A stretch of 64,000 nt of DNA, from contig JALPQD010000631.1 of assembly GCA_023101885.1 (NCBI GenBank), forward strand, positions 568,001 through 632,000, in the 5' to 3' direction. Under the pieces are notes generated by a model, which was given only the letters and a program-made list of their open reading frames with translations, made no database searches and was not told the DNA's origin. Positions 9,589 through 22,000 of the stretch are shown one piece after another. The DNA is from Typhlomys cinereus (lineage: Eukaryota; Chordata; Mammalia; Rodentia; Platacanthomyidae). Each line of letters opens with the position of its first letter. The stretch's first letter is position 1. Made by a program: the position numbers and the translations under genes.

Positions 9589-9954
9589 CTCTTTTTCTTA
9601 AAGAAAAAGTCCACAGAAAAGACAGCTTGAGGACAAAGACCCTACTTACTAAAATAATAGTGCTTAGGGAAGGGAAGAATATAGATCTCTAACCTCAGGA
9701 GACTAGCATCAAGACTGAAAGATGAAAGCCAATAGCCACAAATGCCCGCTGTGGAGGAGAAAATAAGATCTGGAAAGAATGGCTGTCAGCACAAACCCAA
9801 AAGCCAATCGTGGCACCTCGTGGCCATCAGCCCTTGGGCTGGAGCTCTGCAGTGTCTCATTTGTTCATTCCCTAAATACTTATACCTGACCTGAATATAC
9901 TAGGCAAACATGTCTAGGTATAAACCTAGAGAAACTTCTACTGTTACTCAATAA
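9589..9954. other. Unassigned intronic sequence
   Basis: Nothing recognised until the L1 relic begins. Confidence 0.4.
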
Positions 9955-10813
9955 AAATTCCAGGTAATAAGTCACAAAAAGGAAGCAAATGGGACCTTAA
10001 AATGATCTAAGACTAAAAAACTTAAAAAGAGATAAAGAACAGATAGAACAAATAAAATAGAAAGATTACAGACTTAAGAATAACCATGTCAACAATTACA
10101 TTAGATCCCAACGTTCCTGGATCCCTCATTTCAAACACAGAGGGTCAGATTGGTTCAGAAGATAAGACTTGACTGTGTACACGTTGAACCTGAAGGCATG
10201 AAGACCAGATAGAGGAGGGGTGTCAGGTACACTGAGCTAATGCCAATCATGAGAAAGCTACACTGCTTGCTAACATCAGACCAAGGAATCTCAGAACAGA
10301 GAGCAGCACCCGCAATGGGGTGAGTGTTTGCTCGACAAGAGGTTAGTTAGCTCATCAAGGAGACTCAGCAAACCTAAGCATCAATGCAACAGCCTAAGAT
10401 TCTGCAGAATTGAAACAGAGAGAACTCCGAGGAGAAGTCAACAAATCTACCAGTTCAGCCAGAGTTTTAATATTTCCCATTAATAAATGATAAAACATAT
10501 CAATAGAATATCTATCAATAATGGTACAAAACATTTGAACATTCTGGTCTGAGTGATATTTCTATAATACTCCATCTTCCCACAAGAAAATACAGATTTG
10601 TTTCTCTTAAGTTCTCACTGAACAGTTTTCAAGGTAGACTTAATTCTGGACCATGAAACAAGTCTTGATACATTTGCAAGCACTTATAGAAAGTGTGTGA
10701 TTTGACCCCAATGGAATTAAATTCTAAATTAACAACCGGATGCCTCTGGAGCATCCCCACATGTTTCTAAACTAATTAACACAATTCTAAATATACCACT
10801 GATGGGAAAATAA
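9955..10813 (+). mobile_element. Decayed L1 ORF2 fragment
   Basis: The nucleotide text follows the endonuclease part of a LINE-1 ORF2: ATAACCATGTCAACAATTAC, GGTCAGATTGGTTCAGAAG, AATAGAATATCTATCAATAA, GGACCATGAAACAAGTCTTG, CCCCAATGGAATTAAATTCT and ACACAATTCTAAATATACC occur in the expected order. Stops and gaps break every frame, so no product is expected. The GATG/GATA array begins exactly where the match ends. Confidence 0.75.
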
Positions 10814-10884
10814 GGTAGGTAGATGGATGGATGGATGGATGGATGGATGGATGGATAGATAGATGGATGGATGGATGGATGGAT

Positions 10885-10939
<55 letters not shown>

Positions 10940-10996
10940 GGATGGATGGATGGATGGATGGATGGATGGATGGATGGATAGATAGATAGATAGATA
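10813..10996. repeat. Compound (GATG)n(GATA)n microsatellite
   Basis: Alternating blocks GATG-GATA-GATG-GATA-GATG-GATA cover about 184 bases. The repeated ISLIYLSI-like frames on the minus strand come from it. Confidence 0.95.
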
Positions 10997-11215
10997 AAGG
11001 CACCTGCATGCAACCTGGCAACTTAAGCTCAATCCCAAGAAGCCCGCATGGTGGAAACAAGGAACTGACTGACTTCTCCATCCTCTATCCTCCACATGCT
11101 GTGACATGTGACATATCTCCCCCCACCCCCCTTTCTTCCCTCTTCCTTCCCTTCTGCCTCCCTCCCCTTATCCTTCTCTCTCTTCCTTTCTCTTTCTCTC
11201 AAATAAGTAAAATTT
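10997..11215 (+). mobile_element. B3-like SINE with T/C-rich tail
   Basis: AAGCTCAATCCCAAGAAGC, CGCATGGTGGAAACAAGGAA and CCTCCACATGCTGTGACATG follow the order of B3-type SINEs. It ends in a C/T-rich stretch and AAATAAGTAAAATTTT. The left end is replaced by the tetranucleotide array. Confidence 0.55.
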
Positions 11216-11289
11216 TAAAAATTAGAATATATTTAGTCGGGAATGAGAAGTGATGCATGAGAAGACCGGAGCAGTATTTGGGGGAATGA

Positions 11290-11447
11290 GACGAGACACA
11301 AATCACCAGGAACCCCAGCTGCTCGGAGGCTGAGGCAGGATCACAAGTCCGAAGTCGATCCAGGCACCTTAACAATGATGCAGATAGAGTTAGAGCAGTA
11401 GAGTGCTTGCCTAACATTCATGAAGCCTTGAGTTCAGTCCCTGTGAT
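11290..11447 (+). mobile_element. B1 remnant plus ID-like element
   Basis: CCCCAGCTGCTCGGAGGCTGAGGC is B1-type. It is followed by AGAGCAGTAGAGTGCTTGCC and CCTTGAGTTCAGTCCC, an ID-type tRNA-Ala-derived unit. Confidence 0.6.
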
Positions 11448-11510
11448 GGAGAGAGGAAGGGAGAAGGAAGAGAGAAGGAGGGAGAGGGAGGGAGAGAGGG
11501 AGAACTAGGA
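11448..11510. repeat. (GGGA)n-type purine repeat
   Basis: About 60 bases of G/A on the plus strand at the tail of the ID-like element. Confidence 0.85.
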
Positions 11511-11760
11511 GGTGATGGAGGATCTTTAAGAGGCGAGGCCTAGGTTAGATGGCTGTTCTTGAAAGGTCTGTGGAATCACAGCCTCTCACTGGCCTCTCTG
11601 GGGACACGATCTCTCAGTTCTGCAACTGGAAAGGACAAAGTCGAAGGGGCCCTCGTCAGAGTCTGTGACACACTTCCTTTGACTTTCAGCATCCAAAACT
11701 GTGAGCTAAATGAACTTTCTTTATGAAGTTACCCAGCCTGAGGTATTCCTGTGCAGGAAT
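11505..11760 (+). repeat. MaLR-type LTR remnant
   Basis: GGTGATGGAGGATCTTTAAGAG, AGCATCCAAAACTGTGAGCTA and TTCTTTATGAAGTTACCCAGCC follow the MLT/ORR1 LTR pattern. The polyadenylation signal is degraded and the element is old. Confidence 0.55.
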
Positions 11761-13200
11761 GAAAAGTGGAGAGATAGAGGCTGTAACTCAACTCTTCAGA
11801 AACGCAAAGGGAACACCGTGTACAGGAATCAGAATTTTGGACGAATGATCTGTATCCTCTCTTGGCAATATCTTTCAGGTAATCATGACGCGCATGGTCC
11901 ATCTAACTACAGAGACAGCTACTTACGGCTCCCTTCACGATAACGTCAGTCATCACTTTCACAAATAGGTGCCAAGATCAACCACCAATGGTCCATTTGC
12001 AGGAAAGTAAAAAGTGAAGGTCCAAACCTCTGCACCTGGATCCCAGCCAACTGACAGCTCTCAGCAAGCTTCCGGTCAAGACCAGGGCTATGCCATCTCT
12101 CACGACCACTGTCCAAAGACACAAGGACAGATGAGCTCTTAAGGCTTAGCAGAGCCGCTAAAGAACTCGTGAGGTAGGACCCCAGGTTATGGGATGGCTG
12201 GGAACAGAGCTGAGGCTGAGAATGATTTGAGCCGATCAAAGAGGAGCAACATGAAGCTCAAGAGCACTTGTGATGATGTCCCCTATTTTCATGTCAATTA
12301 TGCCCGTCAACTACTCCCGCCTCGTGTCTTTAGAACTTAGACCTGTTCCTTACTGCTTCCCCCTACCTCCTCTTCACAAGCAACTGCCACCACCTTCCAT
12401 CCGTCACCATGCCAAATCTTATGACATTGCAACCTGGTAGTGTCACCTACAGAGGTCACACCCTCAAGAAACGCTCTTTCAAGTTATAGAAAAAAACGAC
12501 AATGAAAACTCATAACAGTTTAAGTAAGTTACTGATTTTGTGTGATTTTCTTCATCCATAGCTATCCTGGACCGCATGTGGCCAGCAGCTCATGAGTTGG
12601 ACATGCCTGATAGATTAGTTCCTGCACAAGGGTTGGAGGAATATACTGAGCACTGAATGGCTAATTTATCAAAACCTGATTTTCAAGGAAAAGAAGAGTT
12701 TTCATTTGCCTTGGTAATTAAACAAAAACTAGAAGTAAGGGACATTATAATGTGCGAGAGCACTGTTTTATGCAAGTGAAGAAGCTCATCTGTGTCTATT
12801 CTCCTTTTCGGGCTCAGAGGTAATCCTGAGTTTATCTGTATTCTAACATTCTGATACTGAAATATGGAGAACTTAAGAACATAGCTAATAAAGAAAACCA
12901 CACCATTCCATGACAACATATCTATGATGTGTTTACAATGTAACACATTGCATATCACAGTGCTACAATCTGCTAATTGTTTTGTTACCACTGTTATTTA
13001 TGTAATTGCAATGAACAGCCAAAGGCTGCCAAGAATCATCCTTCCAGTTTGATCATTCCCATTTATGCAAACAGTATTTCAAAAATATTTTCATGAATCT
13101 TTTGTTTCTTTTTGAAAGCAATTCACTAACAAACTACGGGTCTGAAGTGCATTTTAAATAAATATTGATAGCTTCTAGTATGATGATTTAAAGATGAATG
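11761..13200. other. Unassigned, mostly unique intronic sequence
   Basis: About 1.4 kb with no recognised repeat. Open frames on the minus strand (11946-12239, 12683-12991) give no recognisable protein. Confidence 0.4.
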
Positions 13201-13356
13201 TAGGGGGGGGGTTGGGATGCATGTGTGCATTTTGAGATAGGATCTTACTATGTAGCCCTGGCTGGAACTCGCTTTGTATACAGGCTGGCATATGTGCCTA
13301 GAGCTAGGATCCTCTTACTCTTGGCTCCTGACGCTTAGATTACAGGAGTACACCAG
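13201..13356 (-). mobile_element. B1 SINE, antisense
   Basis: TTTGAGATAGGATCTTACTA, GTAGCCCTGGCTGGAACTCG and TTAGATTACAGGAGTACACC are reverse-complement B1 text. A short G run precedes it. Confidence 0.8.
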
Positions 13357-14022
13357 CATTCTTAGACTCTAAAGAGGAGATTCTTCAGACTGACAAATAA
13401 AGGTCCCCGATTCAAGCAAGTAAAACAAGCAAAGATAGAGTAAAAGACAGAGTAGTTTTGAAAGACATAAAGACTGTCCCTAATTTTATAAAAGCAGCTA
13501 CTTTTTTAGGGAACTGCGATTTCCTCTTGTGAACCGTTAATGATAAAAATCACACCTCTCTCATTCGCCGTGGATGCTTATCTGCCACTTATTATGCATC
13601 CTCCCTTATCATCCCACCTGACTTAATTAACAAGAACTTCTCTGCATATTGCAAGCAAATTGGAAAATTAAGAAATAAAGCAAAATAGAATCCTCCCTCC
13701 CCCTTCTCTGTGTTTCTGAGAAATAAACCCCTCATGGGATTGTGAGAAAAACAAACCAAAATTTTATGGTAACACTTGGTAAACAAGGGATGAATCCAAT
13801 TCATTTAAGCAAAATTCATCAACCAAAAACTAGTCTATCATTTACTGAATACTATTTCCTGCCAGGTTCGGAGAAAGGCTGAGATAAAAATATCAAGATC
13901 TGGACCCTGCCCAGGGAGAAAGGATCACAATATAGAAAGAAGGGGAAATGAGACAACGTGGTGGATAAACTGCAGATAGAGAAATGTGGACTGTGGGCTG
14001 GGGGCATCGAGAGCAAGGAGAA
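13357..14022. other. Unassigned intronic sequence
   Basis: Nothing recognised. Confidence 0.4.
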
Positions 14023-14390
14023 GGGGCTGGATAGATGGCTTGGGGGTTAAACATTTGCTTTAAAGTAGAAGGACTTGAATTTGGATTCCAGATACCACAT
14101 AAAAAATGCCAGGGCAGAAATGGCAGCAGCCCGCACTTCTGGCCCTGGAAGGTGGAGCCTAGAAAACTCTAGAGCTAAGTAATAAGTAAGCAGAGCAATC
14201 CAGAATATTCCCTAAGTCACCTTGGGCCTCCACAGGCATACAAAGTTCCCTCTTCTATAGACACTACATGCACAGTGGCGCCTACACACACACACACACA
14301 CACACACACACCACACACACACACACACCACACGCACACACACATGCACACGTACACACACACACACTCACATACACAACAAGGGGAAGC
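14023..14390 (+). mobile_element. tRNA-derived SINE, main family (older type) with CA tail
   Basis: GGGGCTGGATAGATGGCTTG, CTTCTGGCCCTGGAAGGTGG and CCTTGGGCCTCCACAGGC lead into a long interrupted (CA)n at 14281-14380. The AATAAA/T-run tail is absent. Confidence 0.8.
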
Positions 14391-14544
14391 AGTGACACAC
14401 ACCTGGCATGGCTGACGATGTCAAGTGACAAGAATTTATCTGCATGAAGCAGCTACCATGTGCCTCCCTTTCTATACACCTGCCACACATTGATTTATTT
14501 AATCCTCATGACTTCAGGGTACTTGATTATTATGTCCAGTTTAG

Positions 14545-14735
14545 AATCAAGGAGGGTAGGTAAGGTGGCTCAGCAGACAAAAGCACTTGCACAAAAATCT
14601 GAGTTCCTGAGTTCAATTTCTGGATCCTCTGAGGTGATAGGAGACAAACCAAGGATTGTGCACTGACCTCCACACATTGCTCACACATCCTCGTGCATAT
14701 GTATACACAGACACTAAATAATAAAAATAAAATCA
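14545..14735 (+). mobile_element. B3-like SINE
   Basis: TAAGGTGGCTCAGCAGACAA, CTGAGTTCAATTTCTGGATC and CACTGACCTCCACACATTGC are followed by an A-rich tail with AATAAAAATAAA. Confidence 0.6.
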
Positions 14736-14789
14736 AGAAAAACCTGTGGGAGAACAGGATAACTTGCCTATGGGCACAAAACTGCAAAT

Positions 14790-14816
14790 AGTTGTATTAG
14801 TTATTTTTACTCCTTG

Positions 14817-14854
<38 letters not shown>

Positions 14855-15115
14855 CACACACCTAGCAACTCAATTTACAGAAAGAAGAGTTTACTCATAC
14901 TCCTGATTTAAGAGAGTATATTCCATCATGGCAGGGGTGTGAGGTGGTGGGTCACACTGCTTCCTGTCAGGAAGTGAAAGAGAAATGGAGCCACTTTCCT
15001 TCACAGTGGCTCTACTTCTCCTCAGTGAAACCTCTTTAGAAACGCCACACCAGAGCTGTGTCTTCTAAGTGATTCTAAATCCAAGTGGACAATGAAAATG
15101 AACTATCACAACAAC
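14790..15115 (-). repeat. Old rodent interspersed repeat, antisense, with (CA)n
   Basis: TTAGTTATTTTTACTCCTTG, TTCCATCATGGCAGGGGTG and AAGTGGACAATGAAAATGAAC occur in the same order as in the copy at 3906-4265. A (CA)n run sits at 14818-14852. Confidence 0.4.
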
Positions 15116-15878
15116 AAAGCTTGAATTGAGCCCCATACTCTTAAAGAGATTCTATGTGGCACTGAGAAAAATGTACAGGCAGATGCTAACAAATGAATTC
15201 TCTCTGTCTAGGACTGTCAGGGAAGAACTCTGAGAAGTTGACATTTGGGTTGGACTTGAAGGACGAGAAGGAATTCCCCAGAGGAGATGGATGCAGTGGG
15301 TATCTTAAGCACACTTAGAGACCTACAGAAAGTTCCTTTAGAGCAAAGAACGAAAGCTCTAAGAACTACACCTGGCAGATGAAGAAGGAAAAGCTGGTGA
15401 GAGGAGGTGCCAGAGGAGATGGAGCCTCAGAGGTGACGGGCCTTGTGATGATAATGACACACGGTCAATGCCAGAACTTCAGCGTGTACTTAAACTTCTA
15501 ACAAAGCGCGCCCCAAAAAGATCTTTGGTGTTTATATTTTCCCATTTGCCAGAATTGCCAACTCCCAAAAGGATTGCTCCAGAATACATTCTGCCTGTTG
15601 CCTTCATCACATCCTCATGGATTTCCCACCCCATGTCTACTAATGACGTCACTATTGCGACCATGGGAAATGGAGACCTGGCCAGACTTTTTCTGAAAGC
15701 CACCACTCCAGCCCCACTATCTTTCAACATACCAGGCTTACCACTAGCTTTCTGATCTTGCTTGTCAGTCCAACAAGCCCCAGCAAGCCCCAGATCCTTT
15801 TCTTCATTCCTTACCTTAACCCTGCACCTTGGTCTACAGCATCCTTCATCTCCTGCTGCTCCTGAAAACCCTAATTCA
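15116..15878. other. Unassigned sequence with an old repeat-like part and a CRE palindrome
   Basis: ACATTTGGGTTGGACTTGAA near 15240 resembles an old mammalian-wide repeat. TGACGTCA at 15644-15651 is a full cAMP-response-element palindrome. The 141-codon minus frame at 15479-15904 is not recognised. Confidence 0.35.
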
Positions 15879-16190
15879 GGGCTGGGGACATGACTCACAA
15901 GCAAAAGGACCTGAGTTCAGATTCCCAGGCCCCACGTAAAAATTCAGAGCAGATATGACACAGACCTGCAATTCTGGCCCTGGAAGGTGGAGCCTGGAAA
16001 ACCCCAGAACAAAGCAGTAACTTTTACAATAAGCAAAGTAATCCAGGATGATTCCTGATATCACCATTGGGCATCCACAGACACACACATTTAAGTGAAC
16101 TTTTGTAACACACCCATCCATCCATACACTCAAACACACACACACACATCAAACAAACAAACAAACAAACAAACAAACAAACCAAAAAAT
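15879..16190 (+). mobile_element. tRNA-derived SINE, main family (older type), with (CAAA)n
   Basis: GGGCTGGGGACATGACTCAC lacks the usual GGTTAAG segment. CTGAGTTCAGATTCCCAGG, TTCTGGCCCTGGAAGGTGG and AATCCAGGATGATTCCTGA follow, with a (CAAA)n run at 16150-16182. Confidence 0.8.
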
Positions 16191-16338
16191 GAATACAGTT
16201 CAGTTCTCTGGCCACCATCCTGTGTTTCCTTTAGCAGCCCAGTTTTCCGCCATGACCATACAGTATCGGTTCCCCTAGCATCACAGCTCAGCCACCTGCA
16301 AGTCCTCCTCGTCTGATTTGCTGAAAACTCTTGAAGAG

Positions 16339-16752
16339 TGTTGCAGTCCGCCTGCATAGTTGCTGATAAATGACCAGAACACAGCTTAAGGGAACAAGGA
16401 GTTTACTTTCTTACGATAGTCGGGTTACAGTTCATAGTCCAGCTTGACGGGAGAGCACGCACCAACACCAGGGCCGAGGGAACTGGCCACCATAACAGCT
16501 GAGAGATGGACAATCCTTACTTGCCAGACCAGCATGTCTGGCCAAGTGAACAGAAGGATGCCAACTCTCTCAACCACCTCTCTGTGATTTATCCAGGGCC
16601 TAATCCCACCCACCATGGGCTGGGTCTTCCCCAGCAGCTAGACAATCTCCTTCAGGTTTGCTCTGGGCTTAACTCAACCATCAACTCTCTACACCTGTGC
16701 CCAGAGCTCAAACTCTCAAGAGTCAAGTTGACACCTGTGCTTAACTATGACA
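16339..16752 (-). mobile_element. Solo LTR (same family as 748-1648) with perfect target duplication
   Basis: On the minus strand it starts TGTCATAGTTAAGCACAGG and ends CTGCAACA. It is flanked by AAGAG on both sides (16334-16338 and 16753-16757), a perfect 5-bp duplication. It holds the LTR polyadenylation region near its 3' end, diverged. No internal sequence is present. Confidence 0.9.
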
Positions 16753-16757
16753 AAGAG

Positions 16758-18765
16758 TCAAGATTCAGAGCTGAGTTTAACTCACAGCTCTAATGGCATA
16801 AGCTCAAGCACATTAGGCAAGCTGATGAACTTACACAACCGTCCCTTCCCTTCTGAAGACGTGACGGGCATAGCTGGCTGCTCCCCAGGAGCAGAGCAAC
16901 TAAAGCACGTCAGATCTTCATCGTGGAGCCCAACCCAGAGCACAACTCAAAGCATTCGTCAGCACCTGGCGCGATGGTAATAAAATAGCTTAGATCGCAC
17001 TGCTGATGCGATTAGTTTTCTCCCTTCAGTCCTCTACAGTTTTTTTCTCCCTGACCTTAGACAGGCCAGGCTTGTGGGCTCTCCTCATACTTTGCCTATC
17101 ACCACCCTTTCTAGCTCTAAACACATTCTTCTCTTCTGAGTTTAATTGACACCGCAGCAGCTCAACAGCGCCCTTATTTCTGGATCCCTTGTTTTTCCAG
17201 GCTTTCCTGTCAACTTCCCACTCCTAATTTTTTTCCTGCCTCAGTAAATAAATCTGCATCTCTATTGTATGGAAGTTCCCATTGCACCTGATTCCCAACT
17301 GCGAAGTGCTCTTTCTACATGTTCCCTCATTTCCCAGGTGATTCTACCTAGTCCCACAGTTTCCATGTGTTACATACGATGATACTTCATGCGCTTCTAT
17401 GCATGAGTTCTAGGCTGTCTGAGTCCAGAACCAAATATCTAATTCTCATTCAACAGCTCAGTCTGGGTACTAATATCTATCGTACTTAGAATGGATGCAG
17501 ACACCTTGGAGTCTGTTTTCTAATCCAACCTGCTTAGTCTTTGGTTCTCTGCGTATCAGCAGGTGCCATGGTGTTCTTTCCACACTAGATTTCAGATCTT
17601 CCCTTTCTGCCTTGGCATGGTAACGCTAATCTAAGCTGCTATCATTCGTGAACAAGACAATAGCAATCACCACGTCTAGGACCTTTCTCAAGTCATCATA
17701 TCCATACAGTATCTTTAGATCTTTCTCAAGATGCATCCGTGCCTCCTTTTCACACCAGATTGAAGCCCAGGTTGTAGACAACACCCTTTATAGTACATGT
17801 GAGAAAACATAATGTTCTCCAAATTAAGTGGCTGGCCCAGAACTATGTAGCTAGCTAGCCAAGCAGCAAGGTTAGGATAAACTAGCTTTCTCTTTGCCCA
17901 GGCAGGCGAGGGTTCCATGCCCCTCATACTACTCATAGATCCAACTCTTCTAGGCCAATTATATGGCTATCCTTTCTTTGATAACAATAGCACCTCATAG
18001 CGATTCACTTTGGCTTGGCAGGAAAACAGTGCAGAAGCCCGGGCCTGAGGTTATTTAATCAACATTATCAGAACACAATCCCTGCAGCACCAGCTGAGTG
18101 CTTAATACTGAGGATAATAAAATGTACTCTGCAGTATCCATTTATATTTTCTGCATGTCATCAGAAAGCCAGAAGGCGCTGTTTATAGCCACAGATTGAC
18201 AGTGTCTACTGAAAAAAAAATCTAATTAAGAATACAGCCCATGCTCGGAAGTACCCTGGGAGCATTCAGTCCTCTGATCTAGTCACTGGATGAGCTCGAT
18301 GCAGAAAATGGGTCAGTTCCGACACACGTGCGTGGGTTTGCGTGGCTGAGTTTGCACATCCTCAAGCTGCCTTTGCTTGACAAGAGAAACAGAAGTTGCA
18401 AAGGAAGACAGAGAGCACACACGGTGAACTCCACCACAGCCATTCTAGCAATACTATTACAAAGCCTGAGGGATGGATTTGGAAACGAAAAGAAAATAGA
18501 ACCTAAAAGGGGGCTGAGGGCTAAGAGTGTTGCCTGACGTAAGTTTCGTGAAGTAGAGATCTGTTCCAGTCACTGTTATTTTTACCTGTATGCCACGTTG
18601 CTACTTAAATAAACCTTTCAGTTCTGGGCTAATTTTGAACCTGTCTGTGCAACTGCCGTCTGAAGCCTAAAACTGTTAAATTAGGCAAATCCAGCCTCGG
18701 ATTCCAGATCTGGACTCGTGGACCAAGAGTGGACAGCCGGCTTCATGGTCTTAAAGAACTGGTTA
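16758..18765. other. Unassigned, repeat-poor intronic sequence
   Basis: About 2 kb with no recognised exon or repeat. Short open frames lack support. Confidence 0.4.
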
Positions 18766-19060
18766 TAGGGGCCGGGGCAAAGCACTTGCTAAACAAATGT
18801 GAGCACCAGAGTTCAGATCCCCAGCCCCTGAATATGCTAGGAAAGCATGGAAGCCCACCTAGAAACTCAGCACTCAGGAGGAGGAGACAGGGGAGCCCCA
18901 AAACAATAGAGCCCCCAGAGCAAGACACATAAAATGGAGAGCAAGAAAGGTACCCCATGTCAAACTCTTCTCATGTACATGCCATGTGTGTGTGCACACA
19001 CACTCACACGCGTGGACACACACATGCGTGAACATCACATACATGAATAAATTAATAAAT
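18766..19060 (+). mobile_element. Old ID/B1-type dimeric SINE (B4/RSINE-like)
   Basis: GGGGCCGGGGCAAAGCACTTGC, GAGTTCAGATCCCCAGCCCC, ACTCAGCACTCAGGAGGAGG and a CA-rich tail with AATAAATTAATAAA occur in order. Confidence 0.55.
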
Positions 19061-20754
19061 TTTTAAAATTTAGTGACAGGAGCCTGCTTTACTCAGATAT
19101 TTGGGGTCAGAAACCATCAGATAGGACATTTTGGTATTTACAAAGTATGCGAAAAGTGGCACTCCTCATGTGGTTTTTGCTTTTCAAACTTCATAATTAA
19201 GGGGGGGGAGGAATCCACAGCCAAAGTCCCCAAAGTCAGGTAGTTGCAATTTTCATTCAGAAATATTGTTTTGAGAGGGTCCATGGTCATTCTAACACAT
19301 GGAAGATGGACTCATGTTTGTGGATGTCGGTCACAAAGTCAGACTGGAAATCATGGTAGGCTCCAAACATGTTGACTGGGTAAACAACAACCCAAGGAGA
19401 TGATCTTGCAAATCCAGAAGAGGATATATTTTATAATACTGTACTTTAAAAAAATCACATCGCAAAGGAAAAGGGAAAGGTTAGTATTGCTAGAGAGATC
19501 TAGAAATGTCATGATGAAGGAAATGCATATTCCCTTATGAGAGTCGGGTTTAAAAGAACTTTATGGGAGACACCAAGAGAATGATTGAGGTCTTCAGAAT
19601 ATATACTAGTTACTTGATGATAGCAGGCATCCATGTTTCCTCTGTAAAGAGTGATAATGGCTACCTGGAATGGTACATGTTAAAATGTTAGAGACAAAGA
19701 TAAGCGAATCTATAGCTTATCTGAAACTGTTCAAAAATACTAAGGGTATCTATGTGTACGATAAAAACAGAAGATAAAAGAAATCATTGAAATTAGGCGT
19801 TGGGTATGGGTTTCTTGGAAGCCTCCCTTCCTCAGAGTCTAGAGGAGGCTTAAGTCATCGTAGACATCATCATGAAGATGAAGAGAGCAAGCAATAACTG
19901 CTAGAGCAGGTAGGCTAACCCACCTGAAAGTCCACCCGCTGTGATCTGACTTCTTCCCATAAGGCTCCACATCCTAAGTTGTCATCACCTTCACTAACAT
20001 CAGCAACAGCTAAGAATGCAAACACTTGAGTTTGTGGGGGAACAACTTACATTCAAACCATGATAAAGTCATACCAGTTCACACCAGTCACCAGATGTAT
20101 ATTTGTTCCCTGGGTCACGTGGTCACCACACAGAACTGGCACCAGCCACTATCCAGTGGATGTGATGCTAGCAGTGACGATGGAAGGGAAGAAGGGGTCA
20201 ACCCTTGGCTTCCTGGTTTGGGACAAAGAACTAGAATCTGAGGCTTTGCCAAGCACACACAGTCCTAAAACCATTGTGGAATTGTTTGAAGAAGTGATTG
20301 ATTTCACTGCTTGGTATTCTAATAATGGAATAATTTTTAGCTAAGAATCCAAAGTAACCACAAAAGTGTTGTACGTTGCCTGGACTGGGCATAGAAAAAA
20401 AAGATATCAACATCGAGCTAGAAAAGTACTAAATTCACCCAAACAAGTTATTAGGTTACCAGATGAAAGTGAACCGTGGTGCAATCTCAGAATAAAGAGG
20501 ATAGTTGCATGGTAAGTAAAGTGTTCTTTTCAAAAATGTTTGATTTGAGTAATACAATGCTTAAGAATAGCAAGAAAAAATATCAACAAAAACTAAGGAG
20601 AATGACTTTCAGAAAGGAGGAAGGCATGGTTGAGAGAGAACACAGAAGTTGCTTCTGGGGTAAAAGATTCAGAAATAGAATCCTTGAGTACATGACTACC
20701 CTAAATAATTAACTAGGCCATGTATTTGTTTTATGTAATGCTCTATTCTTGTGT
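19061..20754. other. Mostly unassigned intronic sequence
   Basis: CTCCACATCCTAAGTTGTCA to ACATTCAAACCATGATAA (19965-20065) may be the end of an old antisense repeat. Open frames at 20026-20344 and 20476-20712 are unrecognised. Confidence 0.35.
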
Positions 20755-20923
20755 AACACTGTATTTTATGTGACTGTATTTAAATTCATGAAGCAGACCA
20801 TTGGATAAAGAGATTTACTTGGGCTCTCAGTTCTGGAGCTTCAAGGCGCAGGGACTGAATCTACAGCTGGCTTTCCCTGAGTCCTGAAGGACTACAGATC
20901 ACCCCATGATAAAAGACAGGGAG

Positions 20924-21005
<82 letters not shown>

Positions 21006-21075
21006 TGTGTGTGTGTCTCCTGTCCTCCCTCCTCTTTCATAAAGTCATCAAGATACAACTGCAGGAAGTCTTATC
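20755..21075 (-). repeat. Possible old LTR-like repeat, antisense, interrupted by (GT)n
   Basis: AAGAGATTTACTTGGGCTCTCAGTTC is typical of antisense LTR 3' ends. A (GT)n run occupies 20922-21016. The assignment is weak. Confidence 0.35.
20922..21016. repeat. (GT)n microsatellite
   Basis: About 95 bases of GT with a few GC and AT interruptions. Confidence 0.95.
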
Positions 21076-21084
21076 TTCCTAAAC

Positions 21085-21455
21085 TCCAAAGTCAGATTTA
21101 AGTTTCTGTCTTCCTGGAGGACTGTATACATGGATGTGTATACAGGCATATGTGTGAATGAGTGAGCGTGCATGTATGCACGCATGCATGTAGAGAACTA
21201 GAGTTGATGTGACATGTCTTTTTCAACACTTTCCATCTTACTCATTGAGGCACAGTTTCTCACTGAATCCAGAGCCCGTGGGTTGCAGCTAGTCTGGCCA
21301 CCCATCTTGTGCCAAGAATCTCCTGTCTTTGTCTTCGGATCACTGGAATTATACTGCCACACCCACTCAGCATTTACATGGATTCTAGAGATTCAAACTA
21401 AGGTTCAAATACTTGCATGGCAAGCGCTTTATCTGCTGAGTTACCTCCCTAGTCC
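21085..21455 (-). mobile_element. ID/B1-type dimeric SINE, antisense
   Basis: GAGGCACAGTTTCTCACTGA, GATCACTGGAATTATACTGC and CTTGCATGGCAAGCGCTTTA followed by CTGCTGAGTTACCTCCC are reverse-complement B4/RSINE-like text. Confidence 0.65.
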
Positions 21456-21739
21456 AAGCTTCTAACTTTGCACTACCTCACATACCCTCAAACCCCAGCA
21501 TGCATTTGGGGGACGAAACATCTCCAAACTATAGCCACTTACATTTCACAATAAAAAAGAGTTTAATTGATGTACACGCTAGCCTTCAAGTAATTCAACC
21601 CTGTTTACACCCCTGTAATTCGTGACAAGATATGTTCATTTGGTTTCTTGCAGAAAAGATTGTCAAGTGGGAAATACCATTTTAAAAGAGTTTAATATCC
21701 TAGTATAGCAGAAATAAACATGCATCTAATAATATTCCT

Positions 21740-22000
21740 CATGTCTGCTGTATATGCTGTCTTATCACACAATAACAGAAACTGGGCAATTTATTTAAGA
21801 AATTTATGGCTCATGGTTCTTAAGTCTGGAAAGCCCTAAACCATAGTGCTAGATGTTAGCCATAGCCAGGCCATTTGGAAAGGTCCTCCGCCCTCACTGA
21901 ACTATGGCAATTCCAGGAATCAGCCACTGGAGACACTAAATCATTCTGATTTATCTCTCCCAATCTCTAGCCTCCCTAATGGTCTTGAGAAAGGACTATC
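21740..22000 (-). repeat. MaLR-type LTR remnant, antisense
   Basis: AACAGAAACTGGGCAATTTAT and GCTCATGGTTCTTAAGTCTGG are the antisense pattern of MaLR LTR 3' ends. The rest is degraded. Confidence 0.45.

Noticed and set aside
10729..11107. [15 protein letters not shown] repeat proteins on the minus strand
   Set aside because: Translation of the GATA/GATG microsatellite; the same applies at 43209-43583.
15479..15904. 141-codon minus-strand frame on the LIMCH1 strand
   Set aside because: It ends in SINE sequence and shows no recognisable family; no clear exon boundaries.
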